64,000 nt of DNA from positions 3,460,501-3,524,500 of the forward strand of contig NZ_CP141799.1 in assembly GCF_035621475.1 (NCBI RefSeq), in the 5' to 3' direction. The stretch is from Pseudomonas paeninsulae (GTDB taxonomy: Bacteria > Pseudomonadota > Gammaproteobacteria > Pseudomonadales > Pseudomonadaceae). Of the stretch, positions 29,629 to 39,488 are shown piece after piece. The position numbers and the translations under genes are program-made. Within the stretch, counting starts at the first letter, position 1. Every line of letters starts with the position of its first letter. A model generated the notes under the pieces. The model was not told where the DNA came from and ran no database searches. It was given only the letters and a program-made list of their open reading frames with translations.

Positions 29629-30711
29629 TTACAGACTACGCAACGCCTCGACTACCGCATCACCCATGGCCGCAGTGCCGACCTTGGTCGTACCGACGGA
29701 ATGGATGTCACCAGTGCGCAGGCCTTGATCCAGCACCTTGCTGACGGCCTGTTCGATGGCATCGGCGGCCTGGTTCTGGCTGAAGCTGTAGCGCAACATC
29801 ATGGAGACCGAGAGGATAGTCGCCAGGGGATTGGCGATACCCTGCCCGGCAATGTCCGGCGCCGAACCATGGCACGGCTCGTACATGCCCTTGTTGTTGG
29901 CATCCAGCGAGGCAGACGGCAGCATGCCGATAGAACCGGTGAGCATGGAAGCCTCATCCGACAGAATGTCGCCGAACATGTTGTCGGTGACCATCACATC
30001 GAACTGCTTGGGCGCGCGCACCAGCTGCATCGCCGCGTTATCGACGTACATGTGGCTGAGCTCGACATCCGGGTAATCCTTGGCCACTTCCTCGACCACG
30101 GTGCGCCACAGCTGGCTGGAGGCCAGTACGTTGGCCTTGTCCACCGAGCACAGCTTGCTGCCGCGCACACGGGCCATGTCGAAGCCGACCTGGGCAATAC
30201 GGCGGATCTCGCTCTCACTGTACGGCAGGGTGTCGAACGCCATGCGCTCGCCATTCTCCAGCACGCGGGATTCACGCGGACTGCCGAAGTAGATGCCGCC
30301 AGTCAGCTCACGCACGATCAGGATGTTCAGACCGGCGACCACTTCAGGCTTCAACGATGAGGCATCGGCCAACTGCGGATAGAGGATGGCCGGGCGCAGG
30401 TTGGCGAACAGACCCAGTTGCGAACGGATCTTCAGCAGGCCGCGCTCGGGACGCAGGGCCGGATCGATGGCATCCCACTGGGGCCCACCCACCGCGCCGA
30501 GCAGGATCGCATCGGCGGCGCGGGCGCGCGCCAGGGTCTCATCGGCCAAGGGCACGCCGTATTGCTCATAGGCGGCGCCGCCCAGCTGGTCGAACGACAG
30601 CTCCAAGCCCAGGTCGAACTTGTCATTGGCCAGCTGCAGCACCTTGACCGCCTCGGCCATGATTTCCGGGCCAATACCGTCGCCGGGTAGAATCAGAATC
30701 TGTTTGCTCAT
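29629..30711 (-). CDS. leuB: 3-isopropylmalate dehydrogenase LeuB
   Basis: LeuB oxidatively decarboxylates 3-isopropylmalate in leucine synthesis. The 360-residue protein shows [19 protein letters not shown] (N-terminal fingerprint), [11 protein letters not shown], the substrate-binding [11 protein letters not shown] and the metal site in [21 protein letters not shown]. It belongs to the leuC-leuD-(methyltransferase)-leuB run and is followed by asd 55 bp downstream. Confidence 0.97.
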   Translation of the reverse strand: MSKQILILPGDGIGPEIMAEAVKVLQLANDKFDLGLELSFDQLGGAAYEQYGVPLADETLARARAADAILLGAVGGPQWDAIDPALRPERGLLKIRSQLGLFANLRPAILYPQLADASSLKPEVVAGLNILIVRELTGGIYFGSPRESRVLENGERMAFDTLPYSESEIRRIAQVGFDMARVRGSKLCSVDKANVLASSQLWRTVVEEVAKDYPDVELSHMYVDNAAMQLVRAPKQFDVMVTDNMFGDILSDEASMLTGSIGMLPSASLDANNKGMYEPCHGSAPDIAGQGIANPLATILSVSMMLRYSFSQNQAADAIEQAVSKVLDQGLRTGDIHSVGTTKVGTAAMGDAVVEALRSL

Positions 30712-30748
30712 GCAATCCTCTCGTTAGGCGCCCATGCGCCAGCAATTC

Positions 30749-31513
30749 TCAGCGCTCGGCCCACAACACCACGACATCGGTGCTGAAGGAACCGTCAGCG
30801 GCCACTTCAAAATATTCGCGCACTTCAGCGCCTACCGACTTCTGCAAGGCGAGGATCGCCTCGCGGAAAACCTCGGGTGTACGCATGCGCTCGACCCAGG
30901 AGGCGAACTCCAGGCGCAGACGCTGGCGAACGTGGCTGCGTGGATACAGGCCCGCGTCGCTCACCTGCTGCAGCCATTCGGCGGCGGAATAATCGCGCAC
31001 ATGACTGGTATCGCGCAGCACCTCGACGGTCTGCAGATAGGTGTCCAGCAACGGACTTCCAGGAGACGCCACATCGATGAAACACGCTACACCGCCGGGC
31101 TTCAAGACCCGTCGCACTTCGCGCAGGGCGAGCCCGAGATCACTCCAGTGATGCGCCGAGTAACGACTGAAGACGAAATCGAAACTGCCATCGGCAAAGG
31201 GCAGGTGTTCGGCCGCGCCGCGTTCGCTGCGCACATTATCCAGGCCACGCTGCGCAGCGGTACTGGTCACCACAGCGAGCATCTGCTCGGACAGGTCGTA
31301 GGCCACCACCTCGGCGACCAGCGGCGCGACGTGGAAGCTCACATGCCCGGCGCCACAGCCAAGATCGAGCACGCGCGCATCGCCATGCCCGTCAAGCTCG
31401 GCCTGGAGCAAGGCGAACTCGGCGCCTTGGGCATGCACCGTGCTGCTCAGGTAGGCGCTGGCCTGCTCGCCGAACTGGCGCTGCACCACTTGTATATGGA
31501 GCTTGTCGCTCAT
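30749..31513 (-). CDS. Class I SAM-dependent methyltransferase
   Basis: This 254-residue protein has motif I VLDLGCGAGHVSFHV, the motif II-type acidic residue region in VVAYDLSEQML, and FDFVFSRYSAHHWSDL (motif IV), typical of UbiE/BioC-like small-molecule methyltransferases. The substrate is unknown. It sits between leuD (9 bp away) and leuB on the same strand, an arrangement conserved in Pseudomonas, without a known role in leucine synthesis. I start at the ATG at 31513 (MSDKLHIQ) rather than the GTG one codon upstream. Confidence 0.92.
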   Translation of the reverse strand: MSDKLHIQVVQRQFGEQASAYLSSTVHAQGAEFALLQAELDGHGDARVLDLGCGAGHVSFHVAPLVAEVVAYDLSEQMLAVVTSTAAQRGLDNVRSERGAAEHLPFADGSFDFVFSRYSAHHWSDLGLALREVRRVLKPGGVACFIDVASPGSPLLDTYLQTVEVLRDTSHVRDYSAAEWLQQVSDAGLYPRSHVRQRLRLEFASWVERMRTPEVFREAILALQKSVGAEVREYFEVAADGSFSTDVVVLWAER

Positions 31514-31522
31514 CACTACCTC

Positions 31523-32167
31523 TCAGGCGTCGCGGAACAGCCAGGGCTGGTTCTGCCGATAGCCGACCTCGAACGAGCGGATCGCCTCGGCGTCCTGCAG
31601 GGTCAGGCCGATATCGTCCAGACCGTTGAACAGACAATGCTTGCGGAAGGCGTCGACGTCGAAGCGGTACTGCTTGCCATCCGGACGAGTCACCGTCTGC
31701 GCGCCCAGGTCGACAGTCAGTTGGTAGCCTTCGCAGGCTTCGCTCTGCTGAAACAGCTCATCGACATCGCACTCGTCGAGAATGATCGGCAGCAAGCCGT
31801 TCTTGAAGCTGTTGTTGTAGAAGATATCGGCAAAGCTCGGCGCGATGATCGCGCGAAAACCGTATTCTTCCAGCGCCCAGGGGGCGTGTTCGCGGCTCGA
31901 GCCGCAACCGAAGTTCTCCCGCGCCAGCAGCACGCTGGCGCCCTGGTAACGCGGAAAATTCAGCACGAAATCCGGGTTCAACGGGCGCTTGGAGCTGTCC
32001 TGATTGGGCTGACCGATATCCAGGTAGCGCCACTCGTCGAACAGGTTGGGGCCGAAGCCGCTGCGTTTGATCGACTTCAAGAACTGCTTGGGAATGATCT
32101 GATCGGTGTCGACGTTGGCGCGATCGAGCGGCGCAACCAAGCCTGTGTGTTGAGTAAAAGCTCTCAT
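31523..32167 (-). CDS. leuD: 3-isopropylmalate dehydratase small subunit LeuD
   Basis: LeuD, with LeuC, isomerises 2- to 3-isopropylmalate. The 214-residue swivel domain shows [19 protein letters not shown] at the start, and [19 protein letters not shown] and [18 protein letters not shown], the aconitase small-subunit signatures. It begins 11 bp after the leuC stop. Confidence 0.97.
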   Translation of the reverse strand: MRAFTQHTGLVAPLDRANVDTDQIIPKQFLKSIKRSGFGPNLFDEWRYLDIGQPNQDSSKRPLNPDFVLNFPRYQGASVLLARENFGCGSSREHAPWALEEYGFRAIIAPSFADIFYNNSFKNGLLPIILDECDVDELFQQSEACEGYQLTVDLGAQTVTRPDGKQYRFDVDAFRKHCLFNGLDDIGLTLQDAEAIRSFEVGYRQNQPWLFRDA

Positions 32168-32178
32168 GTTCGGACTCC

Positions 32179-33606
32179 TCAGGCCTGGATCAATTCACGC
32201 ACATCGATAAAGTGGCCGGTCACCGCCGCCGCCGCCGCCATGGCCGGGCTGACCAGATGGGTACGTCCACCGGCGCCCTGCCGACCCTCGAAGTTGCGGT
32301 TGGAGGTGGACGCGCAATGCTCGCCACTGCCGAGTTTGTCCGGGTTCATCGCCAGGCACATGGAGCAGCCTGGCTCGCGCCATTCGAAGCCGGCCGCGAT
32401 AAACACCTGATCCAGACCCTCTTGCTCGGCCTGGGCTTTGACCAGGCCGGAGCCTGGCACCACCATGGCCTGCTTGATGGTCGCGGCAACCTTGCGCCCC
32501 TTGGCCACGGCGGCGGCGGCGCGCAGGTCTTCGATACGCGAGTTGGTGCAGGAGCCGATGAATACCCGATCGAGTTGAATGTCGGTGATCGCCTGATTGG
32601 CACTCAGGCCCATGTACTTGAGGGCGCGGACGATGGAGTCGCGCTTGACCGGATCGGCCTCGACCGCCGGGTCCGGCACGCGCTGATCAACGGCCAGGAC
32701 CATTTCCGGCGAAGTCCCCCAACTGACTTGCGGCTTGATGTCCTCGGCACGCAACTCGACGATTTTATCGAAATGCGCATCGGCGTCGGACACCAGGTCT
32801 TGCCACTGGGCGACCGCCTTGTCCCAATCCGCCCCCTTGGGTGCGAACGGGCGACCGTCGACATAGGCGATGGTCTTCTCATCCACCGCGACCATGCCGA
32901 CGCGCGCGCCCGCCTCGATCGACATGTTGCAGATGGTCATGCGTCCTTCCAGCGACAGCTCGCGGATCGCACTGCCGGCGAACTCCAGGGCATGGCCGTT
33001 ACCGCCGGCGGTGCCGATCTTGCCGATCACCGCGAGGACGATGTCCTTGGCAGTCACGCCGAAGGGCAACTGCCCCTCCACGCGGACCTGCATGTTCTTC
33101 ATCTTCTTGGCCACCAGACATTGGGTGGCGAGCACATGCTCGACCTCGGAGGTGCCGATGCCGTGGGCCAAAGCGCCGAAAGCGCCGTGGGTCGAGGTGT
33201 GCGAATCGCCGCAGACCACGGTCATGCCCGGCAAGGTCGCGCCCTGCTCCGGACCGACCACATGGACGATGCCCTGACGCACGTCGTTCATCTTGAACTC
33301 GAGGATGCCGAACTCGTCGCAGTTTTCGTCGAGGGTCTGCACCTGAATGCGCGAGACTTCATCGGCGATGGACTCCAGACCGCCCTGCCGCTCGGCCTTG
33401 GTGGTCGGCACATTGTGATCCGGGGTGGCGATGTTGGCGTCGATGCGCCACGGCTTGCGCCCAGCCAGACGCAGCCCTTCGAAGGCCTGCGGCGAGGTCA
33501 CCTCGTGGAGGATATGGCGGTCGATGTAGATCAGCGACGAACCATCGTCACGGCGCTTCACCTCATGCATTTCCCAGAGCTTGTCGTAGAGCGTTTTGCC
33601 GGCCAT
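32179..33606 (-). CDS. leuC: 3-isopropylmalate dehydratase large subunit LeuC
   Basis: The 475-residue protein is the 4Fe-4S catalytic subunit of isopropylmalate isomerase. Cluster ligands are visible in [16 protein letters not shown] (about 345) and [10 protein letters not shown] (about 405-410), with [16 protein letters not shown] near residue 127. The start is the ATG at 33606 ([12 protein letters not shown]). It heads the leucine unit and is divergent from a LysR gene, with LysR-type box candidates in the shared gap. Confidence 0.97.
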   Translation of the reverse strand: MAGKTLYDKLWEMHEVKRRDDGSSLIYIDRHILHEVTSPQAFEGLRLAGRKPWRIDANIATPDHNVPTTKAERQGGLESIADEVSRIQVQTLDENCDEFGILEFKMNDVRQGIVHVVGPEQGATLPGMTVVCGDSHTSTHGAFGALAHGIGTSEVEHVLATQCLVAKKMKNMQVRVEGQLPFGVTAKDIVLAVIGKIGTAGGNGHALEFAGSAIRELSLEGRMTICNMSIEAGARVGMVAVDEKTIAYVDGRPFAPKGADWDKAVAQWQDLVSDADAHFDKIVELRAEDIKPQVSWGTSPEMVLAVDQRVPDPAVEADPVKRDSIVRALKYMGLSANQAITDIQLDRVFIGSCTNSRIEDLRAAAAVAKGRKVAATIKQAMVVPGSGLVKAQAEQEGLDQVFIAAGFEWREPGCSMCLAMNPDKLGSGEHCASTSNRNFEGRQGAGGRTHLVSPAMAAAAAVTGHFIDVRELIQA

Positions 33607-33659
33607 CAGCGATTCCCTCATCAGCGTGTTTCTATTCAAGGACGAATAGCCCTGTATTT

Positions 33660-33674
33660 ATAGGGTGATCCTAT
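33660..33674. promoter_or_regulatory. LysR-type box candidate in the leuC/LysR intergenic region
   Basis: ATAGG-GTGAT-CCTAT is a 5-5-5 interrupted palindrome with the T-N11-A layout of LysR-type sites, 54 bp upstream of the leuC start. A second box follows at 33719. Confidence 0.4.
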
Positions 33675-33718
33675 GGCTTTGGATTGAATTACTCAAATTC
33701 ATATTTTTCATCCAAAGT

Positions 33719-33733
33719 ATTCCTATCAGGAAT
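33719..33733. promoter_or_regulatory. Second LysR-type box candidate
   Basis: ATTCC-TATCA-GGAAT is another 5-5-5 palindrome with T-N11-A, closer to the LysR start. Such pairs commonly serve as recognition and activation sites for LysR proteins; assignment is by position only. Confidence 0.4.
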
Positions 33734-33818
33734 AGCAATAGGTTATAAACCTCAGACTGCACGCGCGGGCTCACAGCGCTGCCCTTGCAGCGTAGGCCTA
33801 CCGTCTGGAGCTTTTGCC

Positions 33819-34724
33819 ATGGAACTCGCCACCCTCAATGCCTTTATCGCCATCGCCGAGCTTGGCAGCTTCTCCGAGGCCGCCGAACGCCTGTACCTGA
33901 CCCAGCCGGCCGTGAGCAAACGCATCGCCAGCCTGGAACAGCAATTGAATGTGCGCCTGTTCGACCGCTTGGGTCGCGAGGTCAGTCTGACCGAGGCCGG
34001 CCGCGCCCTGTTGCCACGCGCCTACCAGATTCTCAATGTGCTGGACGATACCCGCCGCGCCCTGAACAACCTCAGCGGCGAGGTCAGCGGCCGACTGACG
34101 TTGGCCACCAGCCACCACATCGGCCTGCATCGCCTGCCGCCATTGCTGCGCGCCTTCACCCGCGCGTACCCGCAGGTGGCCCTGGACATCCAGTTTCTCG
34201 ACTCCGAAGTGGCCTACGAAGAAGTCCTCCACGGGCGCGCCGAGCTGGCGGTGATCACCCTGGCCCCGGAGACCCGCGAGCCGGTGCATGCGGTAGCGGT
34301 ATGGGACGACCCGCTGGATTTCGTTGCCGCGCCCGAACACCCGCTGGCACGCAGTGGCGTAATCAGTCTGGCCGACGTAGCCCGCCACCCGGCAGTATTT
34401 CCGGGCGGCAATACCTTTACCCACCACATCGTACGGCGCCTGTTCGAAGCCCAGGAGCTGACGCCGAATATCGCCATGAGCACCAACTACCTGGAAACCA
34501 TCAAGATGATGGTGTCGATCGGCCTGGCCTGGAGCGTACTGCCACGTACCATGCTCGACGAGCAGGTCGCCCGCCTGCCGCTGCCCGGCATTCAGTTGTC
34601 GCGCCAGCTCGGCTATATCTCGCACACCGAGCGCACCCTATCGAATGCCGCACGGGCTTTTATGCAGTTGCTCGATGCGCAGCGCGACGGTCTTGCACTG
34701 GCGCCTGCGCAAAGGCTAACGTGA
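33819..34724 (+). CDS. LysR-family transcriptional regulator, divergent from leuC
   Basis: This is a 301-residue LysR regulator with N-terminal winged HTH (FSEAAERLYLTQPAVSKRIA, residues about 18-37) and a periplasmic-binding-protein-like effector domain (about 90-295). The ATG at 33819 follows a GGAG Shine-Dalgarno (tctggagc) and gives the normal LysR N-terminus; the longer frame from 33684 is not supported. Divergence from leuC, conserved in Pseudomonas, suggests it controls leuCD in response to a leucine-pathway metabolite (inference). Confidence 0.93.
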   Translation: MELATLNAFIAIAELGSFSEAAERLYLTQPAVSKRIASLEQQLNVRLFDRLGREVSLTEAGRALLPRAYQILNVLDDTRRALNNLSGEVSGRLTLATSHHIGLHRLPPLLRAFTRAYPQVALDIQFLDSEVAYEEVLHGRAELAVITLAPETREPVHAVAVWDDPLDFVAAPEHPLARSGVISLADVARHPAVFPGGNTFTHHIVRRLFEAQELTPNIAMSTNYLETIKMMVSIGLAWSVLPRTMLDEQVARLPLPGIQLSRQLGYISHTERTLSNAARAFMQLLDAQRDGLALAPAQRLT

Positions 34725-34818
34725 GGCGTATAACGGTGACGAAGGGCCCTTTGCCTGACCCTGTACCGCAGTGCATCTCACGCCCAGCACAGCTCACCCC
34801 ATAACCAAAAGGCTGCCA

Positions 34819-37800
34819 ATGGCCAACGCCAGTGACAACCGGCCACCGCTGCCGCACATTCCTGCCCTGGATCCGGCCGTATTCGAGAACACCTGGAACG
34901 ACGCCCCGCGCCTGCTGGCGGCGCTCAACGGCGCGCAACTGGGCGCCTGGTACTGGGAGGTGTCAAGCGGCCAGGTCAGTTGGTCGCGTGGCGCCCAGGC
35001 ATTGTTCGGTCTGGACCCGACCCGCCCCTTGCGCACCCGGATCGACTACATCGAACTGATCCCGGAAGAAGACCGCAGCGCGGTACTGCAGATGTTCCAG
35101 GCCGTGCTCGACGGCGTACCAAGCAGCCACGCCCTGCAGCATCGCATCCGCTGGCCGGACGGCAGCCTGCGCTGGCTGGAAATCAGCGGCAGCCTGCAGA
35201 CCGACGACAGCGGCAAGCAACAGATGTTCGGCGTCATCCGCGACATCACCGCACAGCAACAACGCGCCCAGGCACTGCTCAACTCGGAGCAGCGCTTCGC
35301 CAATCTGTTCCACCTCAGCCCGGACGTGATTCTACTGGTGCGTTTCGCCGACAGCATGATCACCGAGGCCAATCAGCATTTCGCCAGCACCTTCGGCTGG
35401 CCGACCGACGAGATCATTGGCCGCTCGACCCTCGACCTGAATCTCTGGGTGCATGACCAGCAGCGCGACTATCTACGCCGTGCTGCGCCGAACAGCCGCG
35501 AACCGGTCATCCAGGAAGTACAGATGCGCGCCCGCGACGGGCGCATTCTCGATGGCGTGATGTCCAGCCAATACATCGAACTGGACGGGCAAGCCTTTCT
35601 ACTCTGCACCTTTCTCGACACGAGCGAACGCCAGCGGGTCGAAGCCGCACTGCGCAACAGCGAGGAAAAATTCTCCCAGGCGTTCTGTCACACGCCTGAC
35701 GCGGTGGTGATCACCGATATGGAAACCGGGCGTTTCGTCGAGGTCAACCCGGCTTTCGAGCGGCAATTCGGCTGGAAAAGTAACGAAACCCTGGGGCTCA
35801 CCTCGCTGGAACTGGGCATCTGGGCCGACCCCAATGATCGCCAGCGGATGCTTGAGGCGTCGCGCCAAGGCAGCCTGGACGAATTGGAAGTGCGCCTGTA
35901 CAGCCGCGATGGCAGCGTCAGCGACAACCTGTTGTTCGGCGGACAAATCGAGCTGGACGGACGCACCTGCCTGGTGTTGACGGTGCGCGACATCACCCAG
36001 CAGCGTGTTCAGGAGCAGGCCCTGAAAAACAGCCAGGAACGCCTGACCCTGGCCCTGGAGTCGGCCGACCTGGGCACCTGGGACTGGCACATCCCGAGCA
36101 ACATGCTGTTTGCCTCGGCCCGCGCCGCAACGCTGCACGGTGTGAGCCAGGCGCCTTTTCATGGTGATTTTCGCGAGTTCTTCAGCCATGTGCCGCTGGA
36201 CGACCGGCGCACCATGCGCCAGACCTACCAGGACCTGACGCAAGGTACTGAGCAGGACTACCAGGTCACCTACCGGGCAATCTACAGCAACAAGGAAGTG
36301 CACTACCTGGAGAGTACCGCCAAGCTCTATCGCGACGAACAAGGCCAGCCCTTGCGCATGGCCGGCATCCTCATCGACATCAGCGAACGGGTACAGCGCG
36401 AACAACGCCTGTCCGCTTCGGAAGAGAAATTCGCCACCCTGTTCCAGGCCAGCCCCGACCCTATCTGTGTGTCGCGTATCCGCGACGGCGTATTCGTCGA
36501 AATCAACGACAGCTTCAGCCAGGTCTTCGGCTGGACGCCGCAGGAGATCGTCGGGCGCAGCGGCCCGGAGGCCAACTTTTGGGCCGACAGCGACGAACGC
36601 CTGCACCTGTACAACAAGCTCACCGCGCAGCAGGGCCTGAACAACGAGCAAGCCCGCTACCGCACCAAGGCTGGCGATGAACTGACCTGCGTGGTGTCCA
36701 GCCGGTTCATCCGGGTCGACCGCCAACTGTGCATCCTCAGCACCCTGCGCGACGTCGGCGAGCGCCTGCAAGCCGAGGCCGCACTCAAGGCCAGCCAGGA
36801 AAAATTCGCCAAGGCCTTTCACTCCAGTCCCGACGCCATCACCATCACCGAACGCGATACGGCCCGCTATATCGAGGTCAACGAAGGCTTCTACCGCCTC
36901 ACCGGCTACCACGCCGAGGAGGTCATCGGTCACTCGGCCCTGGAATTGAATATCTGGGCCGACCCCAGACAGCGCCAGGAGATGCTCGAAATGCTCCAGC
37001 GCGACGGCCGGGTGACGCACCGGGAGATGCTCGGCAAGCACCGTGACGGCAGTGTCAAGACGGTGGAGGTGTCGGTCGAGCCGATCGACCTGGACGGTCT
37101 CGATTGCCTGCTGCTGACCGCCCGCGACATCAGCTTGTTGAAGGAAGCCCAGGCGCAGATCCAGCACTTGGCCTACCACGACTCGCTGACCAACCTGCCC
37201 AACCGCGCCCTCCTGATGGACCGCCTGACCCAGCAGATCGCCCTGCTCAAGCGTCACGACCTGCGCGGCGCCCTGCTGTTTCTCGATCTCGACCACTTCA
37301 AGCACATCAACGACTCGCTCGGCCACCCGGTCGGCGATACCGTGCTCAAACTGGTTACCGCCCGCCTGGAAGCCAGCATACGCTTGGAAGACACAGTCGC
37401 CCGCCTCGGCGGCGACGAGTTCGTCATCCTGCTCTCCGGCCTTGAAGGCAATCGCTCGGCCGTCACCCGCCAGGCCCGCATTGTCGCGGAAAAACTGCGC
37501 AAGTTGCTGGCCGAGCCCATGCTCATCGACGGCCATCGCCTGCAGGTCACACCGAGCATCGGCATCGCCCTGATCCCCGACCACGGCGCCACCCCGGCCG
37601 ACCTGCTGAAACGCGCCGACATCGCCCTTTATCGCGCCAAGGACTCCGGGCGCAATACCGTCCAGCTGTTCCGCCGGACCATGCAGGAAGCCGCCAGCGA
37701 GCGTTTACGCCTGGAAAATGACCTGCACCTGGCTCTGGCGCGCGGTGAGTTCGAGCTGTACTTCCAGGCCCAGGCGGATGCCCGCTCCGGCCAGATCATT

Positions 37801-38496
37801 GGCGCCGAGGTACTCCTGCGCTGGCTCCATCCAACCCTTGGCCCACAGTCGCCAGCACTGTTCATCCACGTATTGGAAGAAAGCGGATTGATCCTCGAAG
37901 TCGGCGGTTGGGTGCTCGCCGAAGCCTGCCATGCCTGCGCGCAACTGCTTGAAGAAGGGCTGATCGATGCGGAGAACTTCAGCCTGTGCGTCAACATCAG
38001 CCCGCGCCAGTTCCGCCACAACGACTTTGTCGAGCGCGTGGAAAGCAGCCTACGCAACAGCACCTTGCCCAATCCCATGCTCAAGCTGGAAATCACCGAA
38101 GGCATCGTCATCCAGAACATCGAGGACACCATCTCCAAGATGAATCGCCTGAAGAAGCTCGGCGTCAGCTTCGCCATGGACGATTTCGGCACCGGCTACT
38201 CCTCGCTGACCTACCTCAAACGCCTGCCGGTGGACCTGCTGAAAATCGACCAATCCTTCGTCCGCGACGCCCCCAATGATACCAACGACGCGGAAATCAT
38301 CCGCGCCATCGTCGCCATGGCGCGCAGCCTAGGCCTGGAGATCATTGCCGAAGGTGTCGAACAACAGCAGCAGCTGGATTTTCTCACGCAACAGGGCTGC
38401 CACCTGTACCAGGGCTACCTGTTCAGCAAACCGCTGCCATTGCCCGAGTTCCGCGCACTGTTGGCACACACCCGCCAGCGTCTGGCGACGCCCTGA
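34819..38496 (+). CDS. Six-PAS sensor with GGDEF and EAL domains (c-di-GMP turnover)
   Basis: This 1225-residue protein has six PAS-type sensor modules starting near residues 30, 155, 275, 400, 530 and 655, each introduced by a repeated helix such as LRNSEEKFSQAF or LKASQEKFAKAF. They are followed by a GGDEF domain with intact GGDEF (864-868) and an EAL domain. The EAL signature reads EVL (997-999) inside GAEVLLRW, keeping ExLxR; other EAL motifs (NISPRQF, LKLEITEG, DDFGTGYSS, KIDQSFV, EGVE) are intact, so phosphodiesterase activity is likely. It has no membrane helix, so it is a cytoplasmic sensor; PAS ligands are unknown. The ATG at 34819 was chosen; a 16-residue longer frame exists. Confidence 0.94.
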   Translation: MANASDNRPPLPHIPALDPAVFENTWNDAPRLLAALNGAQLGAWYWEVSSGQVSWSRGAQALFGLDPTRPLRTRIDYIELIPEEDRSAVLQMFQAVLDGVPSSHALQHRIRWPDGSLRWLEISGSLQTDDSGKQQMFGVIRDITAQQQRAQALLNSEQRFANLFHLSPDVILLVRFADSMITEANQHFASTFGWPTDEIIGRSTLDLNLWVHDQQRDYLRRAAPNSREPVIQEVQMRARDGRILDGVMSSQYIELDGQAFLLCTFLDTSERQRVEAALRNSEEKFSQAFCHTPDAVVITDMETGRFVEVNPAFERQFGWKSNETLGLTSLELGIWADPNDRQRMLEASRQGSLDELEVRLYSRDGSVSDNLLFGGQIELDGRTCLVLTVRDITQQRVQEQALKNSQERLTLALESADLGTWDWHIPSNMLFASARAATLHGVSQAPFHGDFREFFSHVPLDDRRTMRQTYQDLTQGTEQDYQVTYRAIYSNKEVHYLESTAKLYRDEQGQPLRMAGILIDISERVQREQRLSASEEKFATLFQASPDPICVSRIRDGVFVEINDSFSQVFGWTPQEIVGRSGPEANFWADSDERLHLYNKLTAQQGLNNEQARYRTKAGDELTCVVSSRFIRVDRQLCILSTLRDVGERLQAEAALKASQEKFAKAFHSSPDAITITERDTARYIEVNEGFYRLTGYHAEEVIGHSALELNIWADPRQRQEMLEMLQRDGRVTHREMLGKHRDGSVKTVEVSVEPIDLDGLDCLLLTARDISLLKEAQAQIQHLAYHDSLTNLPNRALLMDRLTQQIALLKRHDLRGALLFLDLDHFKHINDSLGHPVGDTVLKLVTARLEASIRLEDTVARLGGDEFVILLSGLEGNRSAVTRQARIVAEKLRKLLAEPMLIDGHRLQVTPSIGIALIPDHGATPADLLKRADIALYRAKDSGRNTVQLFRRTMQEAASERLRLENDLHLALARGEFELYFQAQADARSGQIIGAEVLLRWLHPTLGPQSPALFIHVLEESGLILEVGGWVLAEACHACAQLLEEGLIDAENFSLCVNISPRQFRHNDFVERVESSLRNSTLPNPMLKLEITEGIVIQNIEDTISKMNRLKKLGVSFAMDDFGTGYSSLTYLKRLPVDLLKIDQSFVRDAPNDTNDAEIIRAIVAMARSLGLEIIAEGVEQQQQLDFLTQQGCHLYQGYLFSKPLPLPEFRALLAHTRQRLATP

Positions 38497-38564
38497 AGGG
38501 CCACGCAGCGAAACACCCGTGCCACGCAGCCAGCCGCAGCCAGACCATCCCGGAGACCCGCCCC

Positions 38565-39311
38565 ATGCGTAAAGTCATGCTGATCACCGGCGCCAGCCGC
38601 GGCATCGGCGCCGCCACCGCCAGGCTGGCAGCAGCCCAGGGCTATGCCCTATGCCTCAATTACCGCCAGCACAACCAAGCCGCCGAGGCTCTGGCTGAAC
38701 AAATCGTCGCGGCCGGCGGACAGGCCATCGCCGTGCAGGCCGACGTAGCCGATGAAGCCCAGGTACTGCGACTGTTCACCCGCATCGACCAGCACTTCGG
38801 CCGCCTCGACGTGCTGGTCAACAACGCCGGCATACTGGAACAGCAGATGCGCCTGGAACAGATGGACCTCGGCCGCTGGCAGCGGGTCTTCGCCGTCAAC
38901 GTATTCGGCAGCTTTCTCTGCGCCCGTGAGGCGGTGAAACGCATGTCGACCCGCCATGGCGGCAGCGGTGGCGCCATCGTCAATCTGTCGTCGGCGGCAG
39001 CCCGCCTCGGCGCGCCCGGCGAATACATCGACTATGCCGCCGCCAAAGGCGCCATCGACAGCCTGACCCTGGGCCTGGCCAAGGAAGTCGCCGCCGAAGG
39101 TATTCGCGTCAACGCCGTGCGCCCAGGGGTGATCGACACCGAGATCCACGCCAGCGGCGGCGAACCGGCACGGGTCGCCCGGGTCAGCCAGAGCGTACCC
39201 ATGGGCCGTGGCGGTCTGGCCGAGGAAGTCGCCCAGGCGATTCTCTGGCTGGCCAGCGAACAGGCGTCCTACACCAGCGGCGCCCTGCTGGATGTCAGCG
39301 GCGGCCGCTGA
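38565..39311 (+). CDS. Short-chain dehydrogenase/reductase
   Basis: The 248-residue Rossmann enzyme has the cofactor motif TGASRGIGAATA, NNAG (about residue 86), the catalytic Ser in NLSSAAA, and YAAAK for Tyr/Lys (about 155-160). The start LITGASRGIG plus Asn-Tyr-Arg after the second strand suggests NADPH use. This is the classical SDR type, with 3-oxoacyl-ACP-reductase-like overall sequence, but the substrate is not identifiable. It lies 68 bp after the six-PAS gene on the same strand, possibly co-transcribed. Confidence 0.92.
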   Translation: MRKVMLITGASRGIGAATARLAAAQGYALCLNYRQHNQAAEALAEQIVAAGGQAIAVQADVADEAQVLRLFTRIDQHFGRLDVLVNNAGILEQQMRLEQMDLGRWQRVFAVNVFGSFLCAREAVKRMSTRHGGSGGAIVNLSSAAARLGAPGEYIDYAAAKGAIDSLTLGLAKEVAAEGIRVNAVRPGVIDTEIHASGGEPARVARVSQSVPMGRGGLAEEVAQAILWLASEQASYTSGALLDVSGGR

Positions 39312-39488
39312 GTAGTGCCATGCGCACTACCGTAGTCGGATAAGCCGCGGCTCACTCCAGGGAAGCGCGCGGCGCCCGAAGAACCCCGAAAAAGACGCCG
39401 CGCGAGCCGAAGAACGCCAGCAGGCACAGCGCAACGATGGGTTATGCCGCGCACAAACCGCAGCCCTGACCGAATAGCGGCTCAGCGG

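Noticed and set aside
35599..37584. 661-codon minus-strand ORF inside the six-PAS gene
   Set aside because: High-GC antisense shadow; the plus strand has clear PAS, GGDEF and EAL motifs throughout.
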